Below are positions 44,526 to 56,755 of a stretch of DNA of 64,000 nt, one piece after another (the stretch's first letter is position 1; each line of letters opens with the position of its first letter). The stretch comes from Diphasiastrum complanatum (lineage: Eukaryota; Streptophyta; Lycopodiopsida; Lycopodiales; Lycopodiaceae): contig CM055104.1 in assembly GCA_029204225.1 (NCBI GenBank), positions 39,238,527-39,302,526 of the forward strand, written 5' to 3'. The translations under genes and the position numbers were made by a program. The notes beneath the pieces are model-generated. The model searched no databases. It was not told the DNA's origin and saw only the letters and a program-made list of their open reading frames with translations.

Positions 44526-44774
44526 TGCAACTATGATTCTAATCGTGCTTCCACCTCTTTTACTTACTGATAAATGGTAAAAGGACTTGCACTTCTGATA
44601 TGAGGTAGATCGCTACATTTTGTTGCCTTTGTTGTAAGATTCATGCATGCATACAACCTTTGAGTTGCTATCGTGGACTACCCTCTTCTTGATATTTCTT
44701 GTACAAATACATATGCAATCTTCAATCGGACTAGAATTAACTTTCAAATGTATTTCCTTCACTGCTGTATGCAG

Positions 44775-44886
44775 CTATGGACAAAATGAAACGCTTAGGT
44801 GCTTAGCAATGGCATTCAAGTCGGTTCCGCTCGGGCAACAGACTTTGAGTGCGGAGGATGAACACCAACTCACTTTTGTTGCAATG
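44775..44886 (+). CDS. ECA3: ECA3 exon: N domain end (ETLRCLA)
   Basis: 112 nt, after ctgtatgcag and before gtttgtac. The first base completes the Ser codon begun at 6219-6220. It encodes YGQNETLRCLAMAFKSVP then LGQQTLSAEDEHQLTFVAM, ending in phase 0. ETLRCLAxAFK and LTFxG-type sequence are conserved in ECA pumps. It is the first exon after the 38.6-kb intron and has kept its frame and splice signals. Confidence 0.9.
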
Positions 44887-45596
44887 GTTTGTACTTTAAT
44901 ATTTTGAAGTATGAAATTTCAAGCATTTTGCTTACATTCTTCCATCAAGGTTAAATGGGTGTGATGTTTCTTGATTCAGGTATCAGTACGATTTTGATTC
45001 ACAATCCTGATTGGAATAAGAAATGGCAACTGGAAAAGAGATTCAGAGCAATTATTTTTTTTTTGTCTATCTTTTTGTTCAGTTTTGTTCTCCTCAAAGA
45101 TCAGATTCCTTTCAGTTAAAACCCTCACTGGACCAATTCGCAAACTTTCCTACCTACATCTGATCGGACCATGTCAAGTCCTAAATTCTGTGAAAAGTTG
45201 TTGACTCATTTGTAATTAGTTCTCTGCAGTTATAAAATATTGGATGCAGTTACCAACAGATCAGGTTTTAACCTAACATTTTTATTTTTTAGAATGTGTG
45301 ACTAGTTACATGGCCCACTGAGAATTTCATAACTTTTTCTTCAGGGCATTGAAGCCACATTATAATATCATTTTTCCAAACCTATTTGGGGCCAATTTGA
45401 ATTGGTTCAGATCAGCCAAACCAGCTGAGTCAAATTGGTCTAGAAACATTGCATGGTTGGACTTGTACGGATATAATTTTCTTATCAGGTTTCTTGGAAA
45501 CCTACCATTATACGGTGTTGACTTGATTTAGATTTGAAAAATTAAACATTTTGGACGATCTTCATGTAGACCACTCGTCTTGTATGCTGTCCTTAG

Positions 45597-45731
<135 letters not shown>

Positions 45732-45897
45732 TAAGGCAGTTGCTGATCTTTCTTTTTCAAATGATATTGTGCATGTTTCTAACTAAAAAAATGGAAAATG
45801 CTGTTCATGATCAACTTTGTGGAGAGGATGCTTCTTTGTTTGCATGATTAGTCCTAGAAGGAAGATTCATAACTATGAGGGCATCATACGTGTGTAG

Positions 45898-46043
45898 GCA
45901 ACGTCAGAATCCCTCTGTCGCCGTATTGGAGTATTTGATGCTTTTGATGATTTGAGTGGAAGATCATACACAGGAGCTGAGTTTGATGATCTCAGCCCAA
46001 TACAACAAGCTTTGGCAATTCAAAAAGTCTCATTATTTTCCAG
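45898..46043 (+). CDS. ECA3: ECA3 exon: P domain (SESLCRRIG)
   Basis: 146 nt, phase 0 in, two extra bases out, between tgtgtgtag and gtaaacta. It encodes ATSESLCRRIGVFDAFDDL, then SGRSYTGAEFDDLSPIQQAL and AIQKVSLFS, with the split codon AG|A (Arg) completed at 60563. STAESLCR is the usual form of the start. The next exon is 14.5 kb away. Confidence 0.93.
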
Positions 46044-48588
46044 GTAAACTATGAAAATTTCTGTTCATATAGTGTACATGATTGACTGGCTAAATTTATC
46101 TCTTATGAACCCATCGAGCCTTACCAGAGCATTATTGATACAACCAGTAGTAGCCTTTTGAATGACTTCCTTGTTTCCAGTTAAAGTATGAGATTCGAAT
46201 TTGTAAACCATTGAATTCAAAGCTTTCAGATTATTGTCCATTGAACTAAAAAATTTGCTGATGAAGCTACTGCTAGGCATCTCTAATTGTCCAACATATT
46301 TGCTGAATGTGCAGGAAAGATTGAAACTGTCATTATACCAAAATGAGTTCTTAGTCAATTTGTGTCTCATGTTGATATCAATTCACACCTCCTCCTTCAA
46401 GGAAAGCAAAGAGGCAGTTTTCTAAAGCATGGATTAGTTAGTGACATACAGTAATAAGCATCAAACTTTGATCTTAATTGTAGCATCCACAAGGCTGCTA
46501 GATACAATGGACTTAAGGATTCGCATCAAATAAGACGTTTTTTCACCCGTACGTGGTTTCCATGAGTTGTTTCTAGACTGCATTTTATGAATCTACCTGT
46601 ATCTATCGGCTCTAGTCTCTGTCAGAATTTACCAGTTATTATGGGTCGAAGAAGAAGAAGGTTGTGCTTGTGTCCATCCTGAGCTAAGGCAAAGAAATCT
46701 TGAGTTTTCCAACTCCAGCTGTAAGCTGTGTGACAATATATATCTTGACATATCATGGGAGCTCAATAGTACCCTCAGCTGTACGTTGTAGAAAATTCTT
46801 ATCAAAGAGTCAGCTAGTAGACCATCCTATACTTGTCAAATGAGCTACAAAAGTATGAAAATGCATAAATGTCACCCTGTGGAAGGTCCACAAGAAACAC
46901 CAAAGACATCAAAAAGTGTGAGATCAACGCATTCAAGTCACTTGAAAACCCTGCTGTCCTAAAAGCATTGTCCAAAAGAGTGCATGCCAAAAATATTGTG
47001 ATCCCTCAGGCCCTTGGAGCCACCAAGTACTTTTATTCTCTAGGGTGAGCTGATTGATCAGAGATCACAGACTCTAACTTTACTAGTGGTGTGACAATGG
47101 CTAAAACGAAGTGATGCAAAATTGGAGCCTCGACAAATGTTCTCAGTAACCGCATAGTTACCCAAAACAGGCTGAAACATTCTGCCTTGCAAATTAGGCA
47201 TTTGTTGTAGACATTAGTAGGGGGGTAATTGATGTATCTAGGATATCGCACTTCGTAGGAGCATTGTGAAACTGTAACTAGAAGCACGAAGTCTCTCATG
47301 CAACTAGAGATCCTTTCCTCAATCTAGTCATAGGTTTTGGTCGCCTATCATAGATATTCCCTAAGAACTATAACAATTATGAGGATGCTATTATGGAAAT
47401 ATTTGTGAACATTATTACTTGGGCTCGGACCCTCTCATTTATTAATTTATAAGGCCATGTGTTTAGTGTGATCCTATTATTTTGTACCTTTTAGAAACAT
47501 GCAACATCAGTTGGACAAGGTGTTATCAGCCCTATTCTGATAGTTCTTAAAAGGTTTTCTTAAATACCTCTAGAGCAGTAGTCACAAACCATGAACCTCA
47601 ATTGAAGTAGATTTTTTTTATTTCTTTAAATAGACATGCTTTATCATTTGAGCCATCTACAGCATGTGGAACCATAGCAAGAGATGCATGCAATTATAAC
47701 TGATCCCTGAGCCATATAACCAACAAGAGTATATGAATGATCCTCTGCCTAGATCATGCGCAACGCATTCATCAACCTATTGTCATATTGAAGCATTTCT
47801 TTGTTTGGCTGGCCCCTTCTACTATTATGTGCCTAATTATCAAACTCATCACAATGTCCCACAAATTTGCTAGTCTCTGCATGTAACCTCTACTACCAGT
47901 GGAACATCATGTGAACCAGCTAGAACCTCCACTGCAACTAGAATTTCTGCTGCAACTAGATCATATCCAAGAATCTCCTCACCAAGATCTTGTGACCCAT
48001 GTGTTGCATCTAGATCCTATATAAGAATCTCATCTCCAATACTATATTCCATAATTGTACGCATACCCCCATTGGGTACGTACTATGTTAGAGAGTGAGT
48101 CATATGGTTGGCAACAACTCGGTTCCTGTAATGGGAGCAATTATGTGGTGGAGCTGTATTTGCCTTCTCCACTAACTTAAGGTGTTGGTGTCCTCACTTT
48201 GATTTCTAGACGATTTCGATGAAAGGATGGTGCATGAGCATGTGTGTGGATTCATGGCTATGCATGTGCAAGTATTACTATGCCTTGTGTTTGTCAATGG
48301 ATTCTAACAGACATACATCTGTGGTTGGGTGATAAATGCGAAGCATATGATTGCATTATTTGTTACAATTTCATAACTCATCATCAATTTTGTGGTGGAA
48401 TCTAAATTTCTATGAATCGTCGTGACTGTTACTAGTTAATAGCTACTTTGTAGCAAGCAATGAGCAGTGAGCACTAAGGAGTGAGTACCAAATATTAAAT
48501 AGTTAGAAGTTTTGCAGTCTTAGTACTTCCAACTCTACACCTTGGTATTAGATGATATGTCATACATGACAATTGTTCAGCTTCCAAT

Positions 48589-48819
48589 CATAGTTGCATC
48601 GAACCGTGATTCGAAGCGCCTATCGTGGCTCGAACCTTCGAACCGTTAGGGGCCGATTCGAACCAGAAACCGGCTCAAACTGATTCGAACCGTTTTTTGG
48701 CCCCTCAACCAAAAAAACAAAGACAAAAAGAAAACGGTTCGAACCTTTTCCCAATTTGAACCTAGCTAGCCGGTTTGAATCGGGATGAATCGGCCGATTC
48801 GAATCGGCATGTAACCTTG
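48589..48819. mobile_element. hAT-type MITE (231 bp)
   Basis: Starts catagttgcatcgaaccgtg and ends ttcgaatcggcatgtaaccttg, imperfect inverted termini. A perfect 8-bp target duplication cttccaat (48581-48588 and 48820-48827) flanks it. The interior has many gattcgaa/cgaacc motifs. The outer bases catagttgca are shared with the hAT elements at 14902 and 43659, but the interior differs. Confidence 0.88.
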
Positions 48820-49322
48820 CTTCCAATAGATTATAGTTTGTAGAACTTAGGTCTCAAACTTTTACGCTTTCTAAATCGATGATAAATCCTAAGATTGAGC
48901 ATTGATGTCAATATGTATAATCATGGACTAGATTTTCAGTTTAGAGTTCAAGATTCAAGATCTAGGTAATTGTCATTGCATGGTGGCAATGTTGTGTGCA
49001 ACCTAAACCCTAAGCTGACCCCCCTTTTTTTGCAAAACATACTCACCTTTAATCTAGCTAATTCTTCCATTTGATTTTTAAGCCTGAAGGCACCCTCTTT
49101 GGCAAATTGATACATCCAGGGACTCTGAAGGTTACTCTATTGAATATGAGGTTATATGCACCTTGAGCTGGTTCTATAGATCAATGAGGCCTCATGGTTC
49201 CTTGAAAAATGGTATCTCCAAGAAAATCGAAAGCTAAGTGATGTGTTCAATGTGCAGCCTCGTGTATTGCCATTAACATAACATATTTCCTGTGTGTGGT
49301 GGGTAATATAAAGAGAACATTC

Positions 49323-49711
49323 GTTACAAGCTAAGATTCACTAGCTATGCTAGAAAGCAGGACTTAAGCTAAAAAGCAAGAAGAGAGAATGCTTAAGGAG
49401 GCTAAAGAGGAGCAATCATCATTAACTGAATAAAGGAATACAATGCCGCCCTATATATACCCTCTCCCTGAATCAAATAGAGGATTCAAAAAAGGGAGGG
49501 AATAGGATTTGGAGGGAAAATAGTGCGCCCTCCCAATAGGAGGACCCCCACTCCAAATCAACGTGACCAAGTCCTAAAAATATGACCAAATAGGGCCCAG
49601 GGCCAGTATGTGAATAAAAGGGGCCCTTAGGCCTGCTTATGCATAATAACGAATAAAAGAATGGACGTGGTGAATGTAATGAGCCAAGTCCATAACTATT
49701 CCTGCCAGCAG
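49323..49711 (-). repeat. 3' LTR of defective gypsy element
   Basis: Begins gttacaagctaagattcac and shares sequence with 59652-60037 through cctgccagcag. Exact borders are uncertain because no clear 5-bp target duplication fits. Confidence 0.8.
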
Positions 49712-49989
49712 AAAAACAAAGCCCTCCACCGGTTAGCAAGCATAATGACTATCTAAAACAATAATGTAAGCTTGCTAAATACTGAAAAATCACGAACTAA
49801 TGGAAATACTGATGGAGAGGACATAAGTCGTCACAACAGATACCCCAAAAGTATCATAACTCCAAATACTACAACAAAACAAAAAAAAGAATAGTCATAG
49901 CTAGCCGAATCATGAAGTAGAGCGAACATCTGCAATGACATCTGTAGTAGAGAAAAGAACTAAAGCCATGAGGACTCGAGCCTGATCTG

Positions 49990-50457
49990 CCAATAATGGT
50001 GTATGATAAAAGACATGAATAGGCTCCCAAGTGGCCTCCTCAAGAGGACGACCATCCCACTGTACTAAACGTGAACCTGCCTGCGACGTCGACTATGCTG
50101 AAGGCGAACCTGATGGATGGCAACTGGCAAAAAAAGGAACAGTTCTGGCTCTGTAGGAAATGTGAGATCGCGAGGAGCATCATCCTCAATGGCAGCTCGT
50201 AAAAGGCTAACATGAAATATATCACAGGCTCGTGTAGAATCAGGCAACTATAATTGGTATGTAACAGGGCTCATATCACCAACCTGAAACTCAACATGAC
50301 GGCGATGACGATCAACAGAAGTTTGATAGCGCTATTGAACATGCTGTAAGTGAGTAGTAGCCCTGCAATAAGCTCGCGAGCACCTGATAAAAAAGAGGCA
50401 ATGGTAACTGGTGTATCATCAGGAGGAAGAGGCACCCCTGGCAAAAGTGGAGCATAC
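49990..50457 (-). pseudogene. integrase C-terminus and chromodomain remnant
   Basis: Continues from the part beyond the nested element: HGYAPLLPGVPLPPDDTPVT, then after a one-base shift THLQHVQ, UAG, RYQTSVDRHRRHVEF. Further on come ACDIFHVSLLRAAIEDDAPR and a frameshifted chromodomain (RRRQVHV...). The UAG is at the same codon as in the element at 7920-14059. Confidence 0.8.
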
Positions 50458-50462
50458 CCATG

Positions 50463-50820
50463 TGTAATAGATCCTAACACCACAGTAGGGCAAACACTAA
50501 CTGATCCACCCAACCTTGCCTACTCCCTGATATAGAGTAAGCCCCTCCTAGCCCAGTGTGAGGACTGGTAGCATGCAACTGCCAAGTGTCGGCCACGTGG
50601 CACTGACGTGGCCGACTGCACGTCGGGACCCAACTGGGGGCCCTATCCTGCTGACAGGGTCCCTAGGCTGTGTTAGGCCCGCCATGGCTATGGACCGTGC
50701 TGGGGCACACTACTCACACTGTCTTGCCCTGTTGGTCATGTATGCTGGACACGACCCTGACTGTGGTATCTGACCTATCTGTGTTCTCTAGGGTTCGGCA
50801 CTGGTTACGAGCTCGTAACA
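50463..50820 (-). repeat. 3' LTR of intact chromovirus (358 bp)
   Basis: Starts tgtaatagatcctaac and ends gagctcgtaaca. Differs from 56393-56750 only near 50742-50746 (tatgctgg against tacgttgg). Confidence 0.96.
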
Positions 50821-50831
50821 CTCCCTCCCCC
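50821..50831 (-). promoter_or_regulatory. polypurine tract
   Basis: On the - strand gggggagggag, set exactly between the TAA stop codon (50832-50834) and the 3' LTR. It would prime second-strand DNA synthesis. Confidence 0.88.
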
Positions 50832-53800
50832 TTAAGAACCGTCTTGGTCCTCTAAGACAAAGTCTGGAAAAATCTTGCGAAGGACGTTGCCTCTTTCCCA
50901 AGTGGCATTCTCAACAGGCTGATCATTCCACTTAACCAGATATTCTCGGTATAGAGTATGACGAGTCTGCGTCTCTCTACTATCAAGAATCTCCTCTGGT
51001 TCATGTGGAGGTTGTTGAGGATCCAATGGGAGAACTAGAACACTGTCCCCTACCAGATTATCTGATCTGGTTAAGGCTTTTCGTAACTGACTTACATGAA
51101 AAACTGGAAAAACCTTACTGCTGTGTGGGAGTTCTAGTTCATAGGTGACCTCGCCTAGTCTCCTACTGATGGTAAAGGGACCACAATACCTTGGAGACAA
51201 CTTAGCACACATTCCTGATTTGAGGGTTTTAGAGTCAACTGGGACTCTCAAGTAGACTCTCTCACCAGTGGAGAACTGCACATCCCGTCTGTGTCGATCC
51301 TGGGATTGTCTAATGCTACGCTTAGCATGTTCTATCATCTGGTTTAGGTCTTCTAAAAAGTTTCTGGCTGCTTCAACTTTTTCTTGTTTAAACCCTATAG
51401 CTGTGGGTGAGCGTGGCTGAAAACCGTACATCAGCATAAATGGGCTGTATCCCGTAGCTGAATGTTTGGTACTGTTGTAAGCAAACTCTAATATCGAGAG
51501 ATACTCCTCCCAATTTGTCTGCCTCTTGCTGACGTATGCACGAAGCATATCCTCCAGCACTTGATTTACCCTTTCTGTTTGACCGTCCGTCTGTGGATGG
51601 TCGGTGGTACTCATATTAAGTTTAGTATGGAGATGATGGAATACTGCCTTCCAAAAATTTCCAGTAAACTTACTGTCCCGGTCGCTGACTATGCCGGAAG
51701 GTAGACCGTACAATTTAAATAGCCCGTCTACAAACAACCTCGCTAACTCTGGAGCTCTAACGGTTGTTTTGGTCGGAATAAAATGAGCCATTTTGGTCAG
51801 ACGGTCAACTGTGACCCATATAGCGTCATTACCCTTTTGGGTTTTAGGCAGGCCTACTATAAAATCCATGGAGATACTCTCCCATTTACCAGCTGGTATT
51901 TCTAAGGGATGCAACAACCCTCCTGCCTTTAAACGCTCTGCTTTATTTACTTGACATTTCTGGCAACTGGTTACATACTGGTGGACGTCCCTTTTCATAC
52001 TGGGCCAGAAAAATTGCCTACGAAGAAGCTCATAGGTCTTCTGTATGCCTGGGTGTCCCGCGCTAGGATTGTCATGACATTCATATAGGACCTGCTGCCT
52101 ATAATCCTCTGAATTGGGGACACATACTCTATCTCTATAGAGCAAGTACTCATCCTGAATGGAATACTGTTTCCATTTGAATCCTTGAGTCAACTGACCC
52201 TCAACCACTGGGGTTTGCTTGGGTAATACAGGCTCAGAATCCTCAACATCATCTGATGACGTATACTCGGACTCATCATCATCCTCAACGGAAGCTGCCG
52301 TATTCTTGGATGAACTGGCACCAGCCCCGGGAACTGGTTCTGGAGTCTGTAACTGTCTGTTCTGGACTGAGTTCCAGATAATAGAGAAGAATGCATCATG
52401 CTGGCATTTCCCTCTCAAGGACTCGAGTAACTCATTACGAATCTGAGTAAAACTCAGCTCGTTTATCATAGGCATTCTGCTAAGGGCATCTGCTACTGTA
52501 TTGAATTTTCCACGCCTATATCTGATAGACATGTCAAACTCTTGCATCAACTCTGCCCAACGAGCTTTCCGACCTCTAAGCTCAGGTTGATTGCAAAGGT
52601 ATCTGAGACTCTCATGGTCTGTCAGGACCTCAAAGTTGGCACCATACAAATAATGCCTCCAAGTCTTAAGGGCATGGACTCTAGAAAAGAGTTCCTTTTC
52701 ATAGGCACTATACCTAGTCTGTGCTGGCTCGAGTTTTTTACTCTCGAACGCAACTGGTCGTCCACCCTGAGTTAGCACAGCGCCTACTGCAAAGTCGCTA
52801 GCATCTGTTTCGACCACAAATGGCTGATTGGGGTCGACGACTTTTAAGACTGGTGCGGTAGCTAAGGCTGTTTTGAGAGCATCAAAGCTCTCCTGTTGTG
52901 CAGACTCCCAAATGAACTCCTTTCCCTTCCCCTTAAGAAGATTTGTCATAGGGACTGCTATCTGAGCATATTCCTTGACAAATCGTCTGTAATATCCCGC
53001 CAGACCAAGAAAGATTTGAAGTTCCAAAATATTCTGAGGTCTCAGCCAACTGAGTATGGCTTTAACCTTATTTGGGTCCATCTTAATCCCATCTGAAGAG
53101 ATAATGTGACCCAAATATGCTACTTCTTCAACGAAGAATTCACACTTGGATTGTTTAGCATAAAGCTTATGCTTTCTGAGCAGTCGAAACACCTTTCTGA
53201 GGTGTTTTAGATGCTCCTTCCTGGTTTTGCTGTAAACGAGGATGTCATCTAAAAATACGACTACAAATTTACCCAAGTATGGTCTGAGGACACTGTTCAT
53301 CAAGGTCATAAAGGTAGCTGGAGCATTTGTGAGCCCAAATGGCATCACCTTAAACTCATAATGACCGTGACGAGTCCTAAAAGCTGTTTTCGAGACATCT
53401 TCCGATTTTATACGGACTTGATGATATCCCGATCTGAGGTCTATTTTGCTGAAAAACTTAGCCCCGTCGAGTTGATCAAACAACTCGTCTGCCCGAGGCA
53501 TAGGGTATTTATTCTTAATTGTGACTTTATTGAGGGCTCTGTAATCTACGCAAAGACGCATAGACCCCTCCTTCTTTTTCACCAATAGGACTGGTGAGGC
53601 CCATGGTGAACTACTGGTCTGAATTTGGCCTTTCCCAAGATAGTCTGTTAACTGCCTAGTTATTTCTTCATCCTCTGTTCGGCTGACCCGATACGGAGGT
53701 TTAGAAACAGGTGCTGTACCTGGTACTAGGTTTATTACATGATCTACCTCTCTGCTAGGTGGTAAACCATGTGGCAAATCTTCAGGAAAAACATCTTTAA

Positions 53801-55589
53801 ATTTAGACAATAAAGTTTCTAATTTACTGATTTTCTGCTGAATAGAACTGGAAATAGAAACTTCAGGAATAAACTGAAAGTCACATAAGAATACCTGATG
53901 GTCTTCGTCTCCGATTAGCTGACAGAGCTCTGAACTGCAGACCATAGGGCTGTTGGGAACATCATGCTCCCCATGCAACTGGATCTCTCGGCCTTTATAC
54001 TGAAAGCTGAGGGTGTTCTCCTGATAGTTTCTGTGGAGGGAAGGTCCTAAACTGTAGAGCCAATCTCTCCCGAGAACAATGTCTGTTCGATCCAGGTGCA
54101 TTACTAGAAAGTTTATTTGATCTTGGTACCCCTGAATACCAAGATTTAACTTACTTACCATAGTTTCCCATATTTTTTTATCTTCACCCTTAGCTAATGA
54201 AACTATGTACCTATGCTGACTAGGTACTTCTGGTAGTTTAAGCTTTTTAACCAGGGTGTGGTTGATGAAATTATGGGTTGCCCCATCATCAACCATGACT
54301 CTTACTGACTGGTTACCAACTTTCCCATGCATACGTACTAGGTCATGCGGCCCAAAGCTGAAGGGTCTCGCTAGCATTGCAGAGGTCAGCTGGCAACAGT
54401 GTTCATGATCTTCATGATACACTTTGATCTCGGAAGCTGCCGAGTTACTGGGGAAACATACAGTCTGAACAAGATGAACTTGTTTTTTATCTTTTTTAGT
54501 GAAAGGCCCCTTGGGACACTGTCTGACTGTGTGTCCCTTGCCCATACACACAAAGCACAAACGTTCTTGTTTGGCTTTCTCAAAATCATCTGGTTTTAAG
54601 GGCTGTATGAGTGAAGGGCGTTTCTGAGGAGCTTCACCTTTAAATTTATCTTCTTTCTTTCTTTTTAAAAATTTCTTTTTAAATTGAAAGTCTTTCTGAG
54701 GAAGCTGCTCAGAAAGTGGTTGCTGTCTCGCTCTCTTCCTACCCACTGAATCATCATAGATTTGAGCATATCTGAGAGCTTGCTCAAGGGTAGTAGGCGA
54801 GTTTCTCTGGACCTCTACTTTATATTCATCTTTGAGGCCACGGACAAATCCCCTGATTTTTTGATAGTCATCCATATTTTTAATCTTTAAAATTGCCTCT
54901 CGATACTGCGAGATATATTGGATGAGGGACTTGTCCATTACTGTTCTTTCCCAGGCTTCCCAGGCTCTATCAAGTTCATTTTCTGGTAGAAATTCTCTTA
55001 GGAAAGCTTCTTCAAAAGCTTTCCATGACCGGGGAGTCTGCCCAGTCTCCTGGAGATTTAACCACCACTTATAGGCCATAGGCCCTAAAGAAAGACTGGC
55101 CTCAATTGCTTGCAAATGGTCAGGGGTCTGTTTAAGAGCATGAATGTTCTTCCATTTGCTGAGGAAGGTTTGTAGAATATCTGCATTTCTATCCTTCTCT
55201 TCCCCATTAAAAGTAGGAGGCTGTAAATCTTTAAAAACACTGGGGTGAGACCGTAAAGTCTCACCCGAAACTGATGGAAGTGGAGAAGGGGATAACTGAG
55301 AAGTGGAGGGAAGGCTTCCTTTCGCGGAACTCAAAATCAAGTTTTTGAGTTCAGCGAACGAGTCGTCCACACTGGACTTGAAATTGGCTAATGCCAGCTT
55401 CAGTTCATCCACCTCTGTTACCAATTGGAGGAACTGCTCCTTGGTAACCAGTTCGTCGAGTTCTTCGGCGAACTGTTCCTGTTCTTCTACTTCCATAGGT
55501 TCCTTCCCTTTTCTGTAAGCCAAGGCTTCTGTTTCAAGTTCGTCGAAGCCTCTCTCCTGGGGTTGATCAGGTCCCTGAGGAGTGGTCAT
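50832..55589 (-). CDS. gag-pol polyprotein of intact chromovirus (1,585 aa)
   Basis: One uninterrupted frame. Approximate residues: gag capsid region 100-290 ([30 protein letters not shown]), CCHC knuckle 341-354 ([14 protein letters not shown]), protease near 431 ([14 protein letters not shown]) with [11 protein letters not shown] 650-830 ([38 protein letters not shown]), RNase H 920-1045 ([44 protein letters not shown]), integrase zinc region near 1174 ([23 protein letters not shown]), DDE core near 1243, 1303 and 1337 ([28 protein letters not shown]) and a chromodomain at the end ([18 protein letters not shown]). All catalytic residues that I can check are present. The start is the first ATG after an 800-nt leader. 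Confidence 0.96.
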   Translation of the reverse strand: MTTPQGPDQPQERGFDELETEALAYRKGKEPMEVEEQEQFAEELDELVTKEQFLQLVTEVDELKLALANFKSSVDDSFAELKNLILSSAKGSLPSTSQLSPSPLPSVSGETLRSHPSVFKDLQPPTFNGEEKDRNADILQTFLSKWKNIHALKQTPDHLQAIEASLSLGPMAYKWWLNLQETGQTPRSWKAFEEAFLREFLPENELDRAWEAWERTVMDKSLIQYISQYREAILKIKNMDDYQKIRGFVRGLKDEYKVEVQRNSPTTLEQALRYAQIYDDSVGRKRARQQPLSEQLPQKDFQFKKKFLKRKKEDKFKGEAPQKRPSLIQPLKPDDFEKAKQERLCFVCMGKGHTVRQCPKGPFTKKDKKQVHLVQTVCFPSNSAASEIKVYHEDHEHCCQLTSAMLARPFSFGPHDLVRMHGKVGNQSVRVMVDDGATHNFINHTLVKKLKLPEVPSQHRYIVSLAKGEDKKIWETMVSKLNLGIQGYQDQINFLVMHLDRTDIVLGRDWLYSLGPSLHRNYQENTLSFQYKGREIQLHGEHDVPNSPMVCSSELCQLIGDEDHQVFLCDFQFIPEVSISSSIQQKISKLETLLSKFKDVFPEDLPHGLPPSREVDHVINLVPGTAPVSKPPYRVSRTEDEEITRQLTDYLGKGQIQTSSSPWASPVLLVKKKEGSMRLCVDYRALNKVTIKNKYPMPRADELFDQLDGAKFFSKIDLRSGYHQVRIKSEDVSKTAFRTRHGHYEFKVMPFGLTNAPATFMTLMNSVLRPYLGKFVVVFLDDILVYSKTRKEHLKHLRKVFRLLRKHKLYAKQSKCEFFVEEVAYLGHIISSDGIKMDPNKVKAILSWLRPQNILELQIFLGLAGYYRRFVKEYAQIAVPMTNLLKGKGKEFIWESAQQESFDALKTALATAPVLKVVDPNQPFVVETDASDFAVGAVLTQGGRPVAFESKKLEPAQTRYSAYEKELFSRVHALKTWRHYLYGANFEVLTDHESLRYLCNQPELRGRKARWAELMQEFDMSIRYRRGKFNTVADALSRMPMINELSFTQIRNELLESLRGKCQHDAFFSIIWNSVQNRQLQTPEPVPGAGASSSKNTAASVEDDDESEYTSSDDVEDSEPVLPKQTPVVEGQLTQGFKWKQYSIQDEYLLYRDRVCVPNSEDYRQQVLYECHDNPSAGHPGIQKTYELLRRQFFWPSMKRDVHQYVTSCQKCQVNKAERLKAGGLLHPLEIPAGKWESISMDFIVGLPKTQKGNDAIWVTVDRLTKMAHFIPTKTTVRAPELARLFVDGLFKLYGLPSGIVSDRDSKFTGNFWKAVFHHLHTKLNMSTTDHPQTDGQTERVNQVLEDMLRAYVSKRQTNWEEYLSILEFAYNSTKHSATGYSPFMLMYGFQPRSPTAIGFKQEKVEAARNFLEDLNQMIEHAKRSIRQSQDRHRRDVQFSTGERVYLRVPVDSKTLKSGMCAKLSPRYCGPFTISRRLGEVTYELELPHSSKVFPVFHVSQLRKALTRSDNLVGDSVLVLPLDPQQPPHEPEEILDSRETQTRHTLYREYLVKWNDQPVENATWERGNVLRKIFPDFVLEDQDGS

Positions 55590-56380
55590 CTTCGAAACTG
55601 AAAGAGAGCTACCTTAACTTCTGAAGGAAAAAAGTCTAAAAGACTAATTTACAACTGTACAAGGGAAAGGAAAGATGACTTAGCTGTTTCTGAGGACTGT
55701 ACTTCCAAAGAAAGAATGAAGAGGAACCCTTTCAGCTCTTTTCCCCAAGATTTCAGACCTGCTGTTCCGAAAAATGCCAGTTTGAGGCTTCAAAACGGTA
55801 CTAAATTTCCCGGTTTTTTGAGGATAGTAGCTCGCTGGTCTGATTGCAATCCAACTTGTCCACAAAAAGGCAAATCTGAAGTCCAAAAACCCTTCTGAGT
55901 TCTGAAATTTCAGAAGTCTCCTACTCGCTGATCTGGTAGGAATCCTCTTGCTCCAAATCTCTGACGTTGGGGCCCAAAAACTTGTTGAAAAACCAGATTT
56001 TCAGAAGCACTGGCAGCGCTGGCCCTGCTCCTCTTTTTTGGCTTCCAACTCGCTGAGAACCAGTAACTTTTTCCCTGGAAATCGGATGTAGGTCTCTGAC
56101 TGTACAGCGATGGAGGTGCTGGCTTCTTCCTACTCTAATTTCGCTGGGAAAACTATAGAGAATCCTCTGAACTCAGTGAGAAACAGCTGTTTTTTCAGCG
56201 AGTTACCTACACTTGGAATCTAACTCCTTGCTACTGTGATTTCTCAGTGGAAATCAGAAGTTTGAAGGCTGCTCCTACAGCGATCCTCCTCCTCTATTCC
56301 TCTCTGAGAATCTGAGAAACACTTCCTATCTTCTGATAGCTTTCTCTACTGCTGTCCTAAACTCCCTAGGATGGAGATGG
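55590..56380 (-). other. 5' leader of intact chromovirus
   Basis: About 790 nt between the primer site and the gag start, without a coding frame. It repeats loosely related ctcgctg/cagcgag phrases. Packaging and dimerisation signals would be expected here, but none can be named. Confidence 0.7.
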
Positions 56381-56391
56381 CTCTGATACCA
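56380..56391 (-). promoter_or_regulatory. primer-binding site (initiator Met tRNA)
   Basis: ggctctgatacca, complement of TGGTATCAGAGCC, one base from the LTR at 56393. Confidence 0.93.
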
Positions 56392-56392
56392 G

Positions 56393-56750
56393 TGTAATAG
56401 ATCCTAACACCACAGTAGGGCAAACACTAACTGATCCACCCAACCTTGCCTACTCCCTGATATAGAGTAAGCCCCTCCTAGCCCAGTGTGAGGACTGGTA
56501 GCATGCAACTGCCAAGTGTCGGCCACGTGGCACTGACGTGGCCGACTGCACGTCGGGACCCAACTGGGGGCCCTATCCTGCTGACAGGGTCCCTAGGCTG
56601 TGTTAGGCCCGCCATGGCTATGGACCGTGCTGGGGCACACTACTCACACTGTCTTGCCCTGTTGGTCATGTACGTTGGACACGACCCTGACTGTGGTATC
56701 TGACCTATCTGTGTTCTCTAGGGTTCGGCACTGGTTACGAGCTCGTAACA
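56393..56750 (-). repeat. 5' LTR of intact chromovirus (358 bp)
   Basis: Carries the element promoter for - strand transcription. Two substitutions from the 3' LTR. Contains a direct ccacgtggcactgacgtggc segment (56522-56543) with CACGTG and ACGTGG cores, typical plant bZIP/bHLH sites. Confidence 0.96.
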
Positions 56751-56755
56751 CCATG

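Larger units (their letters stand above)
43659..44535. mobile_element. non-autonomous hAT element (877 bp)
   Basis: Starts catagttgcagcgcgattc and ends gaatcgcgattcgctgcaactatg-type sequence. A perfect 8-bp target duplication attctaat (43651-43658 and 44536-44543) flanks it. The ends and about 200 bp of left subterminal sequence (ggcaatatgggtatcagatg, gaaagctctgat) match the large hAT at 14902. No transposase is present, so it is a deletion derivative of that family. Confidence 0.93.
6221..44774 (+). other. giant ECA3 intron 1 (38.6 kb) filled with nested transposons
   Basis: Bounded by gtgcttgt and ctgtatgcag and supported by the exon phases on either side (2 to 1). It holds a decayed gypsy element, a second gypsy element, an autonomous-type hAT with its own insertions, a copia element with an Athila/Tat-like insertion, and a small hAT derivative. 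Only short stretches (6221-6452 and 44544-44774) look like original intron. Confidence 0.88.
50463..56750 (-). mobile_element. complete, apparently intact Ty3/gypsy chromovirus (6,288 bp)
   Basis: Has every expected part: two 358-bp LTRs with TG/CA ends differing at two positions, a 5-bp target duplication ccatg (50458-50462 and 56751-56755), an initiator-Met primer site at the 5' LTR, one open gag-pol frame of 1,585 codons ending in a chromodomain, and a purine tract between the stop codon and the 3' LTR. Transcription would run on the - strand, against the host gene. The near-identical LTRs and open frame indicate a very recent insertion and a possibly autonomous element. It lies inside another gypsy element. 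Confidence 0.96.

Noticed and set aside
46065-47299. Small open frames in the intron after 46043
   Set aside because: No conserved motif, no codon pattern and inconsistent with the next ECA3 exon at 60563.
50832-55589. The 1,585-codon frame as a host gene
   Set aside because: It carries gag, protease, RT, RNase H, integrase and chromodomain and is framed by LTRs, primer site and purine tract.
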